From the NCBI RefSeq assembly GCF_005518135.1, contig NZ_SULI01000003.1:186001-250000 (forward strand): a DNA stretch of 64,000 nucleotides, given 5' to 3'. The stretch comes from Shimia litoralis. Its GTDB lineage: Bacteria > Pseudomonadota > Alphaproteobacteria > Rhodobacterales > Rhodobacteraceae. Under the pieces are notes generated by a model, which had not been told where the DNA came from, did no database searches, and was given only the letters and a program-made list of their open reading frames with translations. Shown in pieces: positions 39,272 to 49,199 of the stretch; the stretch's first letter is position 1; the number at the start of each line of letters is the position of its first letter. The position numbers and the translations under genes are program-made.

Positions 39272-39571
39272 AGGTGCCCTGTGTGAGTTATCCGCAAAGT
39301 CCTGCGTAATTAGAAGTTGTTGGATCAGGGGCATTCCGAAAACTGGGTTCGGGACGTGTCACGATCCGGCGTCAGTGATCCCGCCGACGTCGAACCAAGC
39401 CACACTTGAAGCATGGCACAACAAGGTCGTGCAGAACCGCCACAAGGATTAGCAGCAATATTCTAAACACCAAAGCAAAAACTTAAATGGTCATACAAGT
39501 TTTTCGCAAAAGGCGGAAGATATGGCAAGAATTCCGGTTGCAACACAGCTCAACTTGACGACACTAGCCCC
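39272..39571. other. 300-base divergent betB/betI control region
   Basis: No gene is seen. It must hold the promoters for betBA and betI. The half nearest betI is A/T-rich and carries the AAAAACTT inverted repeat at 39477-39504. Confidence 0.6.
39477..39504. promoter_or_regulatory. Inverted repeat AAAAACTT-N12-AAGTTTTT, candidate BetI operator
   Basis: Perfect 8-base arms 12 bases apart lie 68 bases before the betI start and between divergent betI and betBA. BetI is a TetR-type repressor that binds dyads in this position in other bacteria. I have no memory of a Rhodobacteraceae consensus to compare, so the assignment rests on symmetry and location. Confidence 0.5.
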
Positions 39572-40180
39572 ATGACTCGCAAACGCATTAGAGATATTCG
39601 CAACCAAGAGCTGATCGACGCCACGATTCGTGCGGTGCATCACCATGGCTACAGCGATGTCACGATGGTCGAGATTGCACGCGAGGCCGACGCGTCGGCG
39701 GCCAGCATCAACTATTACTTCGGCTCCAAAGAAAAGCTGATCGAGGCCACCATGCGGCATCTCTTGGGGATGCTGAAATCCATCTTGCTCGAACGCCTCG
39801 CGCTTGCGCGCACCCCGCGCGAGCGGCTTTTGGCCATTCTGGATGCCAACTTTGACGATCGCCTGTTCACCGTGGAACAGTGCAGCCTCTGGATGCAGTT
39901 TTGGGCCAATGCGCCCTACGCGGCCTCTCTAAGCCGCCTGCACCACATCAACCGCGCACGGGTCCGCACCCATTTTCGCGCCGAGCTCCGGGTTTTGCTG
40001 CCGCAAGACCGGCGTGAAACAGTGCGCGAAGCTCTTCAGGCCTATATGGATGGCGTTTGGCTCGAGGCCACGCAGTCTGACAAAAACCCCGACGCTGCCA
40101 CAACCCGCGCCGAGGCACGGCGTGTCGCCGACCTGATGCTTGACATCGCCACTTCCGGCGCGCCCCACACTCGGGGCTAA
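39572..40180 (+). CDS. betI: BetI, TetR-family repressor of betaine synthesis
   Basis: This 202-residue TetR regulator has the N-terminal helix-turn-helix (TIRAVHHHGYSDVTMVEIAREADASAASINYYFGSKEKL, here in parts) and a C-terminal ligand domain with WMQFWANAPY typical of BetI. BetI releases DNA when choline is present. It is divergent from betBA and convergent with betC. Confidence 0.92.
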   Translation: MTRKRIRDIRNQELIDATIRAVHHHGYSDVTMVEIAREADASAASINYYFGSKEKLIEATMRHLLGMLKSILLERLALARTPRERLLAILDANFDDRLFTVEQCSLWMQFWANAPYAASLSRLHHINRARVRTHFRAELRVLLPQDRRETVREALQAYMDGVWLEATQSDKNPDAATTRAEARRVADLMLDIATSGAPHTRG

Positions 40181-40299
40181 GCGACGGCGGCCAAGGCAGT
40201 GGGCCCAGATACATGCCACACACGCACTGAGCACCGCGAAGTGCCTCGCCCAACGCTTTTCAGAGCAGCATGCTGCTTTGAACAAGGGGCGGGAGCCAT

Positions 40300-41808
40300 T
40301 TATTCGTTCCGTGGAAATCTCTGATTGTCCTCGACAACATTCAAATCCATATGGTTGCGCATATAGCGCTCGCTGGCTTTCTGCAAAGGCTGGTAATCCC
40401 ACGGGAAATACCCCCCCTGACGTAACGCTTCGTACACCACCCACCGCCGCGCTTGGCTTTCTCGCACATCAGAATCGAACGCCTCAAGGTTCCAGCGTGC
40501 GTCGGCTTTGGCCCGCAATGTGTCCAGCGTGCCCTGATGTGCCGGCACATCTGCAAGGTTGGTCAATTCGTGCGGATCTGCATCCAGATCGAAAAGCTGA
40601 TCAGGATCAAGCGCACAGCGGTTATATTTCCATTTTCCATACCGCAGCGACACCATCGGCGCATAAGACGCTTCTGCTGCGTATTCCATCGCCACCGGAG
40701 ACGTGCGTTCTTGTCCCTGCCCCAGCGGCACAAGGCTCTCGCCGCTTGTCCATGGCATGACCTCTTGCATGCTCACACCGGCCAAATCACAGAGAGTCGG
40801 GCAGACGTCGATGTTGCTGACCGGAGTATCAATGCGGCCTGCCGCCATTTGCGGCGCGCACACCATCAAAGGCACGCGTGCTGAGCCTTCAAAAAACGAC
40901 ATTTTGAACCACAAGCCGCGTTCTCCCAACATTTCGCCATGGTCACTGACAAACAGAATGATGGCTTCCTGCCGGGTCGCTTCCAATGCCTCCATGACCT
41001 CACCAACCTTGTCATCCAGATAGGAAATATTGGCGAAATAGGCCTGTCTTGACCGGCGAATATCTTCTTGTGTGATATCAAAAGAGCGCCAGTCATTTGC
41101 ATCAAAGATACGCTTTGAATGGGCATCTTGTTCCTCATAGGGAATGGCGGGCACTTCCGGCAGCAAATGGGCGCAATCGTTGTACAGATCCCAATACTTC
41201 TTACGGGCCACATACGGATCATGCGGATGCGTGAAACTGACCGTCAGACACCACGGGCGGTCATCATGCCCACGCGCCAGATCATACACTTTGCGCGTTG
41301 CATGATAGGCCACCTCATCATCATATTCCATCTGGTTGCTGATTTCAGCCACCCCCGCGCCCGTGACAGACCCCATATTGTGATACCACCACTCAATCCG
41401 TTCACCCGGTTTGCGATAATCCGGGGTCCAGCCAAAATCAGGCGGATAAATATCGGTTGTCAGGCGTTCCTCGAACCCATGCAATTGATCTGGGCCGACA
41501 AAATGCATTTTACCTGACAAACAGGTTTGATACCCCGCACGGCGCAGGTGGTGCGCATAGGTCGGAATGCTAGACGCAAATTCAGCCGCATTGTCATAAA
41601 CCCGTGTCGCACTGGGAAGTTGCCCCGACATAAAGCTGGCACGCCCCGGCGCACACAGCGGCGACGCCGTGTATGCGTTTTTAAACCGTGTGGATCGCGC
41701 GGCAAGTTTCTTAAGATTCGGTGCATGCAACCAGTCCGCAGGACCGTCAGGGAAGAACGTTCCATTCAGTTGGTCCACCATAAAAATCAAAATATTGGGT
41801 TTGGTCAT
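40300..41808 (-). CDS. betC: Choline sulfatase
   Basis: BetC hydrolyses choline-O-sulfate to choline and sulfate, feeding BetA/BetB. The 502-residue sulfatase has metal-binding NILIFMVDQLNG, the formylglycine motif CAPGR at 52-56 (Cys52 being the residue converted), and the VSDHGEMLGERGLW metal site. The C-terminal choline sulfatase extension (ESQARRWVVYEALRQG) is present. Its own transporter genes are not in the window. Confidence 0.95.
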   Translation of the reverse strand: MTKPNILIFMVDQLNGTFFPDGPADWLHAPNLKKLAARSTRFKNAYTASPLCAPGRASFMSGQLPSATRVYDNAAEFASSIPTYAHHLRRAGYQTCLSGKMHFVGPDQLHGFEERLTTDIYPPDFGWTPDYRKPGERIEWWYHNMGSVTGAGVAEISNQMEYDDEVAYHATRKVYDLARGHDDRPWCLTVSFTHPHDPYVARKKYWDLYNDCAHLLPEVPAIPYEEQDAHSKRIFDANDWRSFDITQEDIRRSRQAYFANISYLDDKVGEVMEALEATRQEAIILFVSDHGEMLGERGLWFKMSFFEGSARVPLMVCAPQMAAGRIDTPVSNIDVCPTLCDLAGVSMQEVMPWTSGESLVPLGQGQERTSPVAMEYAAEASYAPMVSLRYGKWKYNRCALDPDQLFDLDADPHELTNLADVPAHQGTLDTLRAKADARWNLEAFDSDVRESQARRWVVYEALRQGGYFPWDYQPLQKASERYMRNHMDLNVVEDNQRFPRNE

Positions 41809-41908
41809 GGCGATGCCTTTCACGGGTTATCATTCTCCACGATCAGACGCCCCACACCGCTATGGCGCAAGTCTAAATGCGACATTCGCAAAGAACGAAA
41901 ACGGGATT

Positions 41909-42814
41909 CTACACTTTGGTGGCATTCACCAACGGCGTGACTTGCTTGCGCTTTAGCACAGCCTCGCGCCATGTGATAAAGCTGATAGCACTGATAATCA
42001 CCAACCCACCTGTGATCACCCAAGCATCGACGCTTTCGTCAAAAACAATCCACCCCAACAAAACCGCCCATACCAACTGAAGGAACGACACCGGTTGTGT
42101 CACTGTGATCGGGGCCGCAGCAAACGCCAAGGTCATGCTATAGTGACCGGCGGTCGCAAATGAGGCAATTGCAAATAATATCGCCAAATCGCCAAGGGTG
42201 GGCGTCACCCAAACCGAATAGGCAATCGGCGCCAACCCGATCGTGACCGTGATCGACAGCATTCCGACCACCACGGCCGGGCTGACTTCTTCGGACATGA
42301 CCTTGGCAACCAGATATCCCACAGCGAACAAGATGGCGGTGCCCAACATGGCCAAGTGGCCGGAATTCACCTCGCGAAATCCCGGTCGCAAAATGATCAA
42401 TGCCCCGATCAGGGCGACCACCACGGCCAAAATTCGACGCGCAGCGAGAGTCTCGCCCAAAAACAGCGCAGCCCCCAGCGTCACATAAACCGGCGATAGG
42501 TAATTCATGGCGGTGACTTCGGCGATGGGAATTTGGGTCATGGCATAAAACCACATCACTACGCCCAACGTATGCACCACACCACGCAATCCAAAAAGAC
42601 CAACTTGGCGTTTGGTGAGATGTGCACGCAGAATGGGACGGATCATCGGAATGAGGAACACAAGCCCAAGCAAATAGCGCAAAAACGCAGCTTCTGCCGC
42701 CGGTACCCGTGGCCCCAAATATTTGACCAAAGCTGTGACCGCGACAAAGTTCACCCCTGTCACGAGCATCCAAAAAACTCCGGCAACCGGACGCGCAGAT
42801 GAAACCTCAGTCAT
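41909..42814 (-). CDS. DMT-superfamily (EamA) permease
   Basis: This membrane protein of about 301 residues has ten predicted segments in two EamA repeats (residues about 10-140 and 155-285). The conserved PIAEVTAMNYLSPVYVTLGAALFLGE and PVSFLQLVWAVLLGWIVFDE segments (split by loops) mark each half's end. Family members export metabolites or amino acids; the substrate is not predictable. The start at 42814 is used; a GTG at 42841 is possible. Confidence 0.82.
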   Translation of the reverse strand: MTEVSSARPVAGVFWMLVTGVNFVAVTALVKYLGPRVPAAEAAFLRYLLGLVFLIPMIRPILRAHLTKRQVGLFGLRGVVHTLGVVMWFYAMTQIPIAEVTAMNYLSPVYVTLGAALFLGETLAARRILAVVVALIGALIILRPGFREVNSGHLAMLGTAILFAVGYLVAKVMSEEVSPAVVVGMLSITVTIGLAPIAYSVWVTPTLGDLAILFAIASFATAGHYSMTLAFAAAPITVTQPVSFLQLVWAVLLGWIVFDESVDAWVITGGLVIISAISFITWREAVLKRKQVTPLVNATKV

Positions 42815-42914
42815 AGGCGCATTAAGACCCTTTCCCCCCACCTTGTCGAGATAGGAAACAGGTTAATTATTTTCTGAGTGATCTGACTTTGATCTTGGAA
42901 CGCCGCTTGCTGCT

Positions 42915-43514
42915 TCACCCTAACATCAATGTCAGGGCAATGATCCACATGGTGACACCAACAAATCCGTCCAACACCTGCCATGCGCGCGGGCTTGTGA
43001 ACAACGGGCGGAGCAAACGCGCGCCATACCCCAATGAAAAGAAAAAGAAATAACTTGAGAGCGCAGCACCGATCCCGAACGCATATGACGGGTCATATTG
43101 TGACGACAACCCACCAAGCAGCACAACCGTATCCAGATACACATGCGGGTTTGCCCATGTCAGCATCAGGCAGGTCATAACAGCGACCTTGCGGCTGACG
43201 GAACTGCGCCCGGCGTCCTCCAATGCGTCCCCACCCGCAAACGCAGAGCGAAAATTCATTGCTCCATAGACCACCAGAAATAGAGCCCCGCCCCAACGCG
43301 CCAAATCAACCGCGATCGGATAAGATTCAACCAACACACCAAAACCCGCAACACCAGCTGCGATCAGGATCATATCAGACGTCGCGCAGGTCAAAACCAA
43401 CGGCAAAACATGTTCACCGCGCAAGCCTTGTCGCAACACAAACGCGTTCTGGGCTCCAATCGCCATGATCAGCGATATCCCCAATACAAAACCTGCCATG
43501 CCTGCTTCGATCAT
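42915..43514 (-). CDS. argO: ArgO/LysE-type amino-acid exporter
   Basis: This 199-residue LysE-family exporter has five to six membrane segments, with GISLIMAIGAQNAFVLRQGL near the start, a hallmark of ArgO/LysE, and LMLTWANPHVYLDTVVLLGG in the middle. It is divergent from an ArgP-type LysR gene, the classical pairing in which ArgP with arginine or lysine activates the exporter. Confidence 0.9.
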   Translation of the reverse strand: MIEAGMAGFVLGISLIMAIGAQNAFVLRQGLRGEHVLPLVLTCATSDMILIAAGVAGFGVLVESYPIAVDLARWGGALFLVVYGAMNFRSAFAGGDALEDAGRSSVSRKVAVMTCLMLTWANPHVYLDTVVLLGGLSSQYDPSYAFGIGAALSSYFFFFSLGYGARLLRPLFTSPRAWQVLDGFVGVTMWIIALTLMLG

Positions 43515-43606
43515 GCCTCTGAACTCCCTAAGGTATGTGACGCTTGATTAGGGGAGCCGTTCAAGTTATCCAAATTAAAGTTGCTGATGTTGGATAAGAA
43601 TTTCTA

Positions 43607-44497
43607 ATGCACCTAGATTATGCGCAAATCGCGGCCCTCACAGCCATTTTGAAATCGGGCAGCTTTGAAGGGGCAGCGCATGAACTTGGCATCACGCAAT
43701 CGGCGATTTCCCAACGGCTTAAGGCCTTGGAAGAGCAAGTAGGCACTCTTTTGGTGCATCGGGGACAGCCCTGTGTTGGAACTGATGCCGGACGCCGGCT
43801 TGCGGCCCATATGGATCATGTTGGCTTGCTCGAAGGTCAACTTTCGCGCGATCTCAAGGGGCTGATCCCGAAACCTAACATGCGCATTCGCATTGCGGTG
43901 ACCGCCGACAGCCTTGCTACATGGTTTCTGCCCGCGTTGGCAGGTATTCCAGAAATGCTGTTTGACCTTGTGGTTGACGATCAGGACTTCTCGGCGGACT
44001 GGCTGCGCAAAGGCGAGGTCTCTGCCGCCATCACGGCCCACGCCAAACCTGTGGCTGGGTGTGACAGTGTTCCGCTTGGCGACATGCGCTATCAGGCGAC
44101 GGCAAGCCCGGCCTATGTGGCGCGGCATTTTCCAAACGGCCCCACCCCCGAAGCCATCGCCCAAGCACCAATGCTAAGGTTTGATCAGAAAGACGACCTA
44201 CAGGCCCAATGGATGCGCGCACATATTGGCCCCAAATTATCACCACCAAGCCACCGGCTGCCGTCTTCGCAAGGGTTCGTCGATGCCTGCCTTTTAGGGT
44301 TGGGATGGGGGATGAACCCCGACTTGCTTGTACGCGACCATATCGCAGCCGGCAGGTTGGTGCCGCTGTTGCCGAACTCTGCGTATCCCATGCCGCTGCA
44401 CCTGCAAAGCACGCGTATGTTGCGCGGGGCTCTGGCCCCGTTCACGCGCGCTGTGCGCCGTGCGGCCCAAGTGGCATTACCCCAGATTTCCAGTTGA
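43607..44497 (+). CDS. argP: ArgP-type LysR regulator
   Basis: The 296-residue LysR protein has an N-terminal winged helix (DYAQIAALTAILKSGSFEGAAHELGITQSAISQRLKALE, seen in parts), characteristic of ArgP/IciA, and a substrate-binding domain with DQDFSADWLRKGEV. It probably activates the divergent argO across the 92-base gap. Confidence 0.9.
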   Translation: MHLDYAQIAALTAILKSGSFEGAAHELGITQSAISQRLKALEEQVGTLLVHRGQPCVGTDAGRRLAAHMDHVGLLEGQLSRDLKGLIPKPNMRIRIAVTADSLATWFLPALAGIPEMLFDLVVDDQDFSADWLRKGEVSAAITAHAKPVAGCDSVPLGDMRYQATASPAYVARHFPNGPTPEAIAQAPMLRFDQKDDLQAQWMRAHIGPKLSPPSHRLPSSQGFVDACLLGLGWGMNPDLLVRDHIAAGRLVPLLPNSAYPMPLHLQSTRMLRGALAPFTRAVRRAAQVALPQISS

Positions 44498-44533
44498 TCG
44501 CGGGTCTTCCCAGACAATGATCGCCGACCACAA

Positions 44534-44563
44534 AAAAACGGCACCCGCAAGAGCGCCGTTTTT
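44534..44563. terminator. Bidirectional terminator between argP and yebC
   Basis: AAAAACGGC (44534-44542) pairs with GCCGTTTTT (44555-44563), with T-runs on both strands. It lies between the convergent argP and yebC genes. Confidence 0.85.
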
Positions 44564-44590
44564 CGATAATGCGTGTTGTCACTGCTCGGA

Positions 44591-45331
44591 TCAGAGCTGT
44601 GACATGACCTCGTCAGATGCTTCAAAGTTGGTTGTCACACGTTGGATATCATCGTCATCTTCCAACGCATCCACCAACTTCATCAGCTTTTGCATGCCTT
44701 CCAAATCCATTTCAGTGGCAATATTTGGCTGCCAGATCAATTTGGTGGATGTGGTTTCGCCCAGCTCGGCCTCAAGTGCCGTCGAGACTTCGTTCAAATC
44801 CGTATCCGCACAGATAATCACATGGCCATCGTCAGTGCTTTCGACATCTTCGGCGCCCGCTTCGATCGCGGCCATCATGACCGTATCCGCATCGCCAATG
44901 TCCGCAGGGTACGTGACTTGGCCTTTGCGATCGAACATAAATCCGACCGAGCCAGTTTCGCCCAAGTTCCCGCCATTCTTGGTGAATGTAGACCGCACAG
45001 TCGACGCGGTGCGATTGCGGTTGTCTGTCATGGCTTCGACAATCACCGCAACCCCGTTAGGGCCATAGCCCTCGTACCGGATTTCTTCGTAGTCATCGCC
45101 TTCACCGACTTGGGATTTCTTGATCGCGCGGTCGATGACGTCTTTTGGCAAAGATTGGCTTTTGCCTTCTTTGATCGCCATGCGTAGACGCGGGTTTTTA
45201 TCCGGGTCAGGGTCGCCCATTTTAGCAGCGACGGTGATTTCTTTGGAAAGTTTTGAAAACAGCTTGGACCGCAGAGCGTCCTGACGCCCTTTGCGGTGCT
45301 GGATGTTTGCCCATTTTGAGTGGCCGGCCAT
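44591..45331 (-). CDS. yebC: YebC/PmpR family protein
   Basis: The 246-residue product has the three-domain YebC/TACO1 layout. It begins [19 protein letters not shown], and has the middle [23 protein letters not shown] motif and the C-terminal [11 protein letters not shown] region. Family members act as transcriptional regulators or as helpers of translation through polyproline stretches. Divergent from the SLC13 permease. Confidence 0.94.
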   Translation of the reverse strand: MAGHSKWANIQHRKGRQDALRSKLFSKLSKEITVAAKMGDPDPDKNPRLRMAIKEGKSQSLPKDVIDRAIKKSQVGEGDDYEEIRYEGYGPNGVAVIVEAMTDNRNRTASTVRSTFTKNGGNLGETGSVGFMFDRKGQVTYPADIGDADTVMMAAIEAGAEDVESTDDGHVIICADTDLNEVSTALEAELGETTSTKLIWQPNIATEMDLEGMQKLMKLVDALEDDDDIQRVTTNFEASDEVMSQL

Positions 45332-45465
45332 TGGTGCCTCCGCCTTTTAGTTGTTCTGATCTTCACTATCTGGATGCTTCTATACGGCAGGCATGGGACA
45401 AGCTTCAACCCGCTTGCGTTCCGAGCCGCTCTGAGAGAGTCTGGGACAAAAGACAAAGGTGCCAA

Positions 45466-47238
45466 ATGACAACCGACCAAATCATTCTGTTTTCCCTTTT
45501 TGGCGCGGTGTTTGGGCTCTTGCTTTGGGGCAGGTTCCGGTATGACTTGGTGGCATTTTCTGCCCTATTGGTCGGTGTGGTCACCGGCGTGGTCCACGTC
45601 GACAAGGCGTTTTCCGGCTTTGGGCACCCTGCCACAATCGTGGTGGCGCTGGTCCTTGTGGTGTCAGCGGGCTTGGTGCGCTCTGGCGCGGTATTTCTGA
45701 TCACACGCACATTGGTCGACAGTGCCCGCGGATTGGGCGGTCATATTGCCTTGATGGGCGGCATCGGTGCTATTCTGTCGGCGTTCATGAATAACGTCGC
45801 TGCTCTGGCGCTTTTGATGCCTGTCGACATTCAAACGGCACGCAAAGCCGGGCGCAGCCCGGCGTTATCTCTCATGCCGTTGTCTTTTGCCACCATCCTT
45901 GGCGGCATGGCGACGCTGATCGGGACCCCTCCGAATATCATTATTGCATCCATCCGAAACGATGCGCTTGGGGCACCGTTCAAGATGTTCGATTTTGCCC
46001 CTGTGGGTGTGGTCACGACTCTTGCGGGCATGGTGTTCGTGGCCTTGATTGGCTGGCGACTGATTCCGGCACGTGAAGACGCCGGAAAATCCATCAGCGA
46101 CATGGGAAGCTATATTGCCGAGTTGACTGTACCCTTGGAAAGCAAACTGATCGGACAACGCCTTGCAGAATTGCAAGATGCCGCCGATGAAGCCGATGTC
46201 GCGCTGATCGGGTTGATCCGTGATGGCAAACGCCGGTATGGGTCGGCGCGCAATGTGGCACTGCTTGGGGGGGACACCTTGATTCTCGAGGCAACCCCGG
46301 ATGCCCTGGACGAATTCCGGTCCGCCCTGTCGCTGGATTTCTCAGACGAAAAACGCGAAGAGCACCTCAAGGCCGCAGGCGACGGACTTGAGATTCTCGA
46401 ACTGGTGGTACCGGAAACTGCGCGCATTGCGGGAAAAACCGCGCAAGCGCTGGGGCTGGCGTGGCGGCGCGGCGCCGTCTTGATGGGCATTTCCCGAGAA
46501 GGCCGCCGCGTGACAAGCCATGTGCGCCAAACAGAAATCCGCGCAGGCGACATTTTGTTGCTGCTCGTCCCGCGTGATCGCGGGCAGGACATCACCGATT
46601 GGCTTGGATGCCTGCCATTGGCAGATCGGGGATATGTGGTGACTGACAACACCAAAATCTGGTTGGCGATTGGCCTGTTTCTCGGCGCGGTCGTCGCGGC
46701 ATCTATTGGCCTTGTGTATCTTCCGATTGCCTTGGGCTTGGTGGTTGTCGCCTATGTGCTCACAAAAATTGTCCCTATTTCCGAGCTGTACACCCATATC
46801 GAATGGCCGGTTGTGGTTCTGTTGGGATCAATGATTCCGCTGGGGGCGGCGCTTGAGGATGCTGGTGGCACCAAGCTGATCGCGGATTCTTTGGTGGGGC
46901 TCACATCTGGGATGCCAGCATGGGCCATTCTCACTGTTTTGATGCTGGTCACCATGACCTTGTCGGACGTGTTGAACAACACAGCGACAACGATTGTGGC
47001 CGCCCCGGTCGGCATTCAGATGGCAAACTCGCTTGGTGTCTCGGCCGATCCGTTTTTGATGGCCGTGGCTGTGGCCGCTAGCTCGGCTTTTCTCACGCCA
47101 ATCGGTCACAAGAACAACACGCTTATTATGGGGCCCGGCGGCTATAGCTTTGGGGATTACTGGCGCATGGGTCTGCCGCTTGAGATCATTGTTGTGACGG
47201 TCTCTATTCCGTCAATTTTGCTCTTCTGGCCGCTTTAA
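45466..47238 (+). CDS. SLC13/DASS-type permease with two TrkA-C domains
   Basis: This 590-residue membrane protein has the two halves of the ion-transporter fold, with hairpin motifs SAFMNNVAALALLMPV and LSDVLNNTATTIVAAPVGIQ. They are separated by two RCK/TrkA-C regulatory domains at about residues 205-390. The layout matches the sulfate/citrate/dicarboxylate permeases of the YfbS-like group. The substrate could be sulfate or a dicarboxylate; given the sulfur-rich neighbourhood, sulfate or sulfite is possible. AAAGGTGCC precedes the start at 45466. Its stop overlaps gap by four bases. Confidence 0.85.
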   Translation: MTTDQIILFSLFGAVFGLLLWGRFRYDLVAFSALLVGVVTGVVHVDKAFSGFGHPATIVVALVLVVSAGLVRSGAVFLITRTLVDSARGLGGHIALMGGIGAILSAFMNNVAALALLMPVDIQTARKAGRSPALSLMPLSFATILGGMATLIGTPPNIIIASIRNDALGAPFKMFDFAPVGVVTTLAGMVFVALIGWRLIPAREDAGKSISDMGSYIAELTVPLESKLIGQRLAELQDAADEADVALIGLIRDGKRRYGSARNVALLGGDTLILEATPDALDEFRSALSLDFSDEKREEHLKAAGDGLEILELVVPETARIAGKTAQALGLAWRRGAVLMGISREGRRVTSHVRQTEIRAGDILLLLVPRDRGQDITDWLGCLPLADRGYVVTDNTKIWLAIGLFLGAVVAASIGLVYLPIALGLVVVAYVLTKIVPISELYTHIEWPVVVLLGSMIPLGAALEDAGGTKLIADSLVGLTSGMPAWAILTVLMLVTMTLSDVLNNTATTIVAAPVGIQMANSLGVSADPFLMAVAVAASSAFLTPIGHKNNTLIMGPGGYSFGDYWRMGLPLEIIVVTVSIPSILLFWPL

Positions 47239-48236
47239 CCTCGGCGCCCCATCAGCCGCGCCATGTCCAACATCCGGTTGGAAAAGCCCCATTCGTTGTC
47301 ATACCACCCAAAGACCCGCAGCAAGCCGCCAACAGACACCGATGTCTCGCGCGCCGAGACGATCAGGGATTCAGGGCGCGCACGCAAATCTGTCGACACC
47401 AGCGGCTTTTCGGTCCAGCCCAGCATATGCGCTTTGGCGGCTTCGGATTTCAAAAGCGCATTCACGGTTTCCACATGCGTGGGCGTTTCGGTTTGGATGG
47501 TCAAATCAATGGCTGACACGCTGGCGGTGGGCACACGGATCGCCCGTGCCAGCACCCTGCCCGACAGATGTGGCAAGACACTATCAATCAGACGTCCAGC
47601 ACTTGTGGTGGTCGGCACCATAGACAAGGCCGCAGCCCGACTTCGGGCAAGATCACCGCGTGGTTTGTCCACTGTTGGTTGGCTACCGGTATAACAATGG
47701 ACTGTGGTCATGTGACCGCTGATCAATCCAAACTCGCCATCCAAGAGCTTGAGCAGTGGCGCCAACGCATTGGTGGTGCAAGACGCATTTGACACGATCC
47801 GGTGATCCGCAAGGCAGTCTTCATTTGCCCCCATCACGAGCGTGATATCTGCTTCTTCCGATGGGCCGGAAATAAGGACATCACGTGCCCCCGCCTCAAG
47901 ACCCCGCTCTGCCATGGCGCGCGCCCCCGCCATTCCGGTGCACTCGAGCACCACATCGACGTTGGACAAGTCCAGATCCCGCAGGTCTCTGACGTCATAG
48001 AACGGAATGACATGGCCATTCACATGCAGCCTGCGCTCGCTGGTGTCGACTTTGCCCTGAAATGTGCCAAAAACACTGTCGTATTCAAATAGGTATGCGC
48101 AGGTTTCCAACGGCTCGATATCGTTGATCCCGACGATTTCAATATCGCCATGCGCCCCCTGCATCATGATCCGCAAGATCGTGCGGCCAATCCGACCAAA
48201 CCCATTCAAAAAGATACGTATTTTGCGATCACCCAT
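47235..48236 (-). CDS. gap: Glyceraldehyde-3-phosphate dehydrogenase
   Basis: The 333-residue enzyme of glycolysis/gluconeogenesis has NGFGRIGRTILR (Rossmann motif, 11-22), the catalytic SNASCTTNALAP (Cys153) and a C-terminal WYDNEWGFSNRM with the catalytic region. The motif NDIEPLETCAYLFEYDSVFG and the less standard linker suggest a paralogue rather than the main operon gap; Roseobacter genomes often carry several. Convergent with the SLC13 gene. Confidence 0.93.
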   Translation of the reverse strand: MGDRKIRIFLNGFGRIGRTILRIMMQGAHGDIEIVGINDIEPLETCAYLFEYDSVFGTFQGKVDTSERRLHVNGHVIPFYDVRDLRDLDLSNVDVVLECTGMAGARAMAERGLEAGARDVLISGPSEEADITLVMGANEDCLADHRIVSNASCTTNALAPLLKLLDGEFGLISGHMTTVHCYTGSQPTVDKPRGDLARSRAAALSMVPTTTSAGRLIDSVLPHLSGRVLARAIRVPTASVSAIDLTIQTETPTHVETVNALLKSEAAKAHMLGWTEKPLVSTDLRARPESLIVSARETSVSVGGLLRVFGWYDNEWGFSNRMLDMARLMGRRG

Positions 48237-48348
48237 CAGAGCCTCCGTGCTTACGCCTGTTTCAGCGCGTTTGAAGCCGAAAGGCCAGTCATTTTTTTGA
48301 GAGTACCAAATGTATCTCGATCAACGACCCTGACACATACGCCGCGCC

Positions 48349-49170
48349 TCAGCGCAGCTTCATGTGACGGTTCACGTCCTTATAGAGCAAATACCGGAAT
48401 TTTCCGGGGCCACCTGCGTAACACGCTTGGGGGCAAAATGCGCGCAACCACATATAATCTCCGGCTTCGACTTCGACCCAATCCTGATTCAAACGATACA
48501 CCGCCTTGCCCTCTAACACATACAAGCCGTGCTCCATCACGTGGGTTTCAGCAAACGGAATCACGGCACCCGGTTCAAAGGTTACAATATTCACATGCAT
48601 GTCATGGCGTAGATCATCAGGTTCGACAAACCGGGTGGTGGCCCATTTTCCGTCGGTGCCAGGCATCGCGTTTGGGGCATGATCTTGTTCATTGGTGACA
48701 AACGCATCCGGCGCGTCGAGCCCGTCCACCGCTTCGTAGGCTTTGCGCAACCAATGGAACCGTGCCGGTGCGTCCGACACATTGCGCAAAGTCCAATCAC
48801 AGCCAGCAGGCAAATACGCATAGCCCCCTTCGACCATGGAATGCACATCATTGCCGATTGTAAGCTCGACACACCCATCAACGACGAACAATACGCCTTG
48901 CGCCTGAGGATCCGTTTCTGGGTGCGTGCTCCCGCCTTGCGGCGATACCTCGACGATGTATTGCGAAAATGTTTCGGCAAACCCTGACAATGGGCGCGAC
49001 AACACCCAAACGCGGGTTTTGTCCCAGAAAGGCAGAAACGATGTCACAATATCGCTCATCGTACCTTTGGGTATGACCGCGTAAGCTTCTGTAAACATAG
49101 CGCGATCTGTCAGAAGCTGCGTTTGTGGAGGCAGACCCCCAGTCGGGGCGTAATAGTTTGGCTTGGACAT
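48349..49170 (-). CDS. (S)-ureidoglycine aminohydrolase-like bicupin
   Basis: This 273-residue protein has two cupin domains. The first contains VEVSPQGGSTHPETDPQAQGVLFVVDG and the second FEPGAVIPFAETHVMEHGLYVLEGKAVYRLN (in parts), carrying the manganese-binding histidines and glutamate. The family releases ammonia from ureidoglycine in allantoin breakdown. No other purine-breakdown gene is in the window, so it is an orphan here; a fragment-like frame lies just upstream. Confidence 0.85.
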   Translation of the reverse strand: MSKPNYYAPTGGLPPQTQLLTDRAMFTEAYAVIPKGTMSDIVTSFLPFWDKTRVWVLSRPLSGFAETFSQYIVEVSPQGGSTHPETDPQAQGVLFVVDGCVELTIGNDVHSMVEGGYAYLPAGCDWTLRNVSDAPARFHWLRKAYEAVDGLDAPDAFVTNEQDHAPNAMPGTDGKWATTRFVEPDDLRHDMHVNIVTFEPGAVIPFAETHVMEHGLYVLEGKAVYRLNQDWVEVEAGDYMWLRAFCPQACYAGGPGKFRYLLYKDVNRHMKLR

Positions 49171-49199
49171 GAAAATTTCCAATTTGATGTGCAGGCCCA

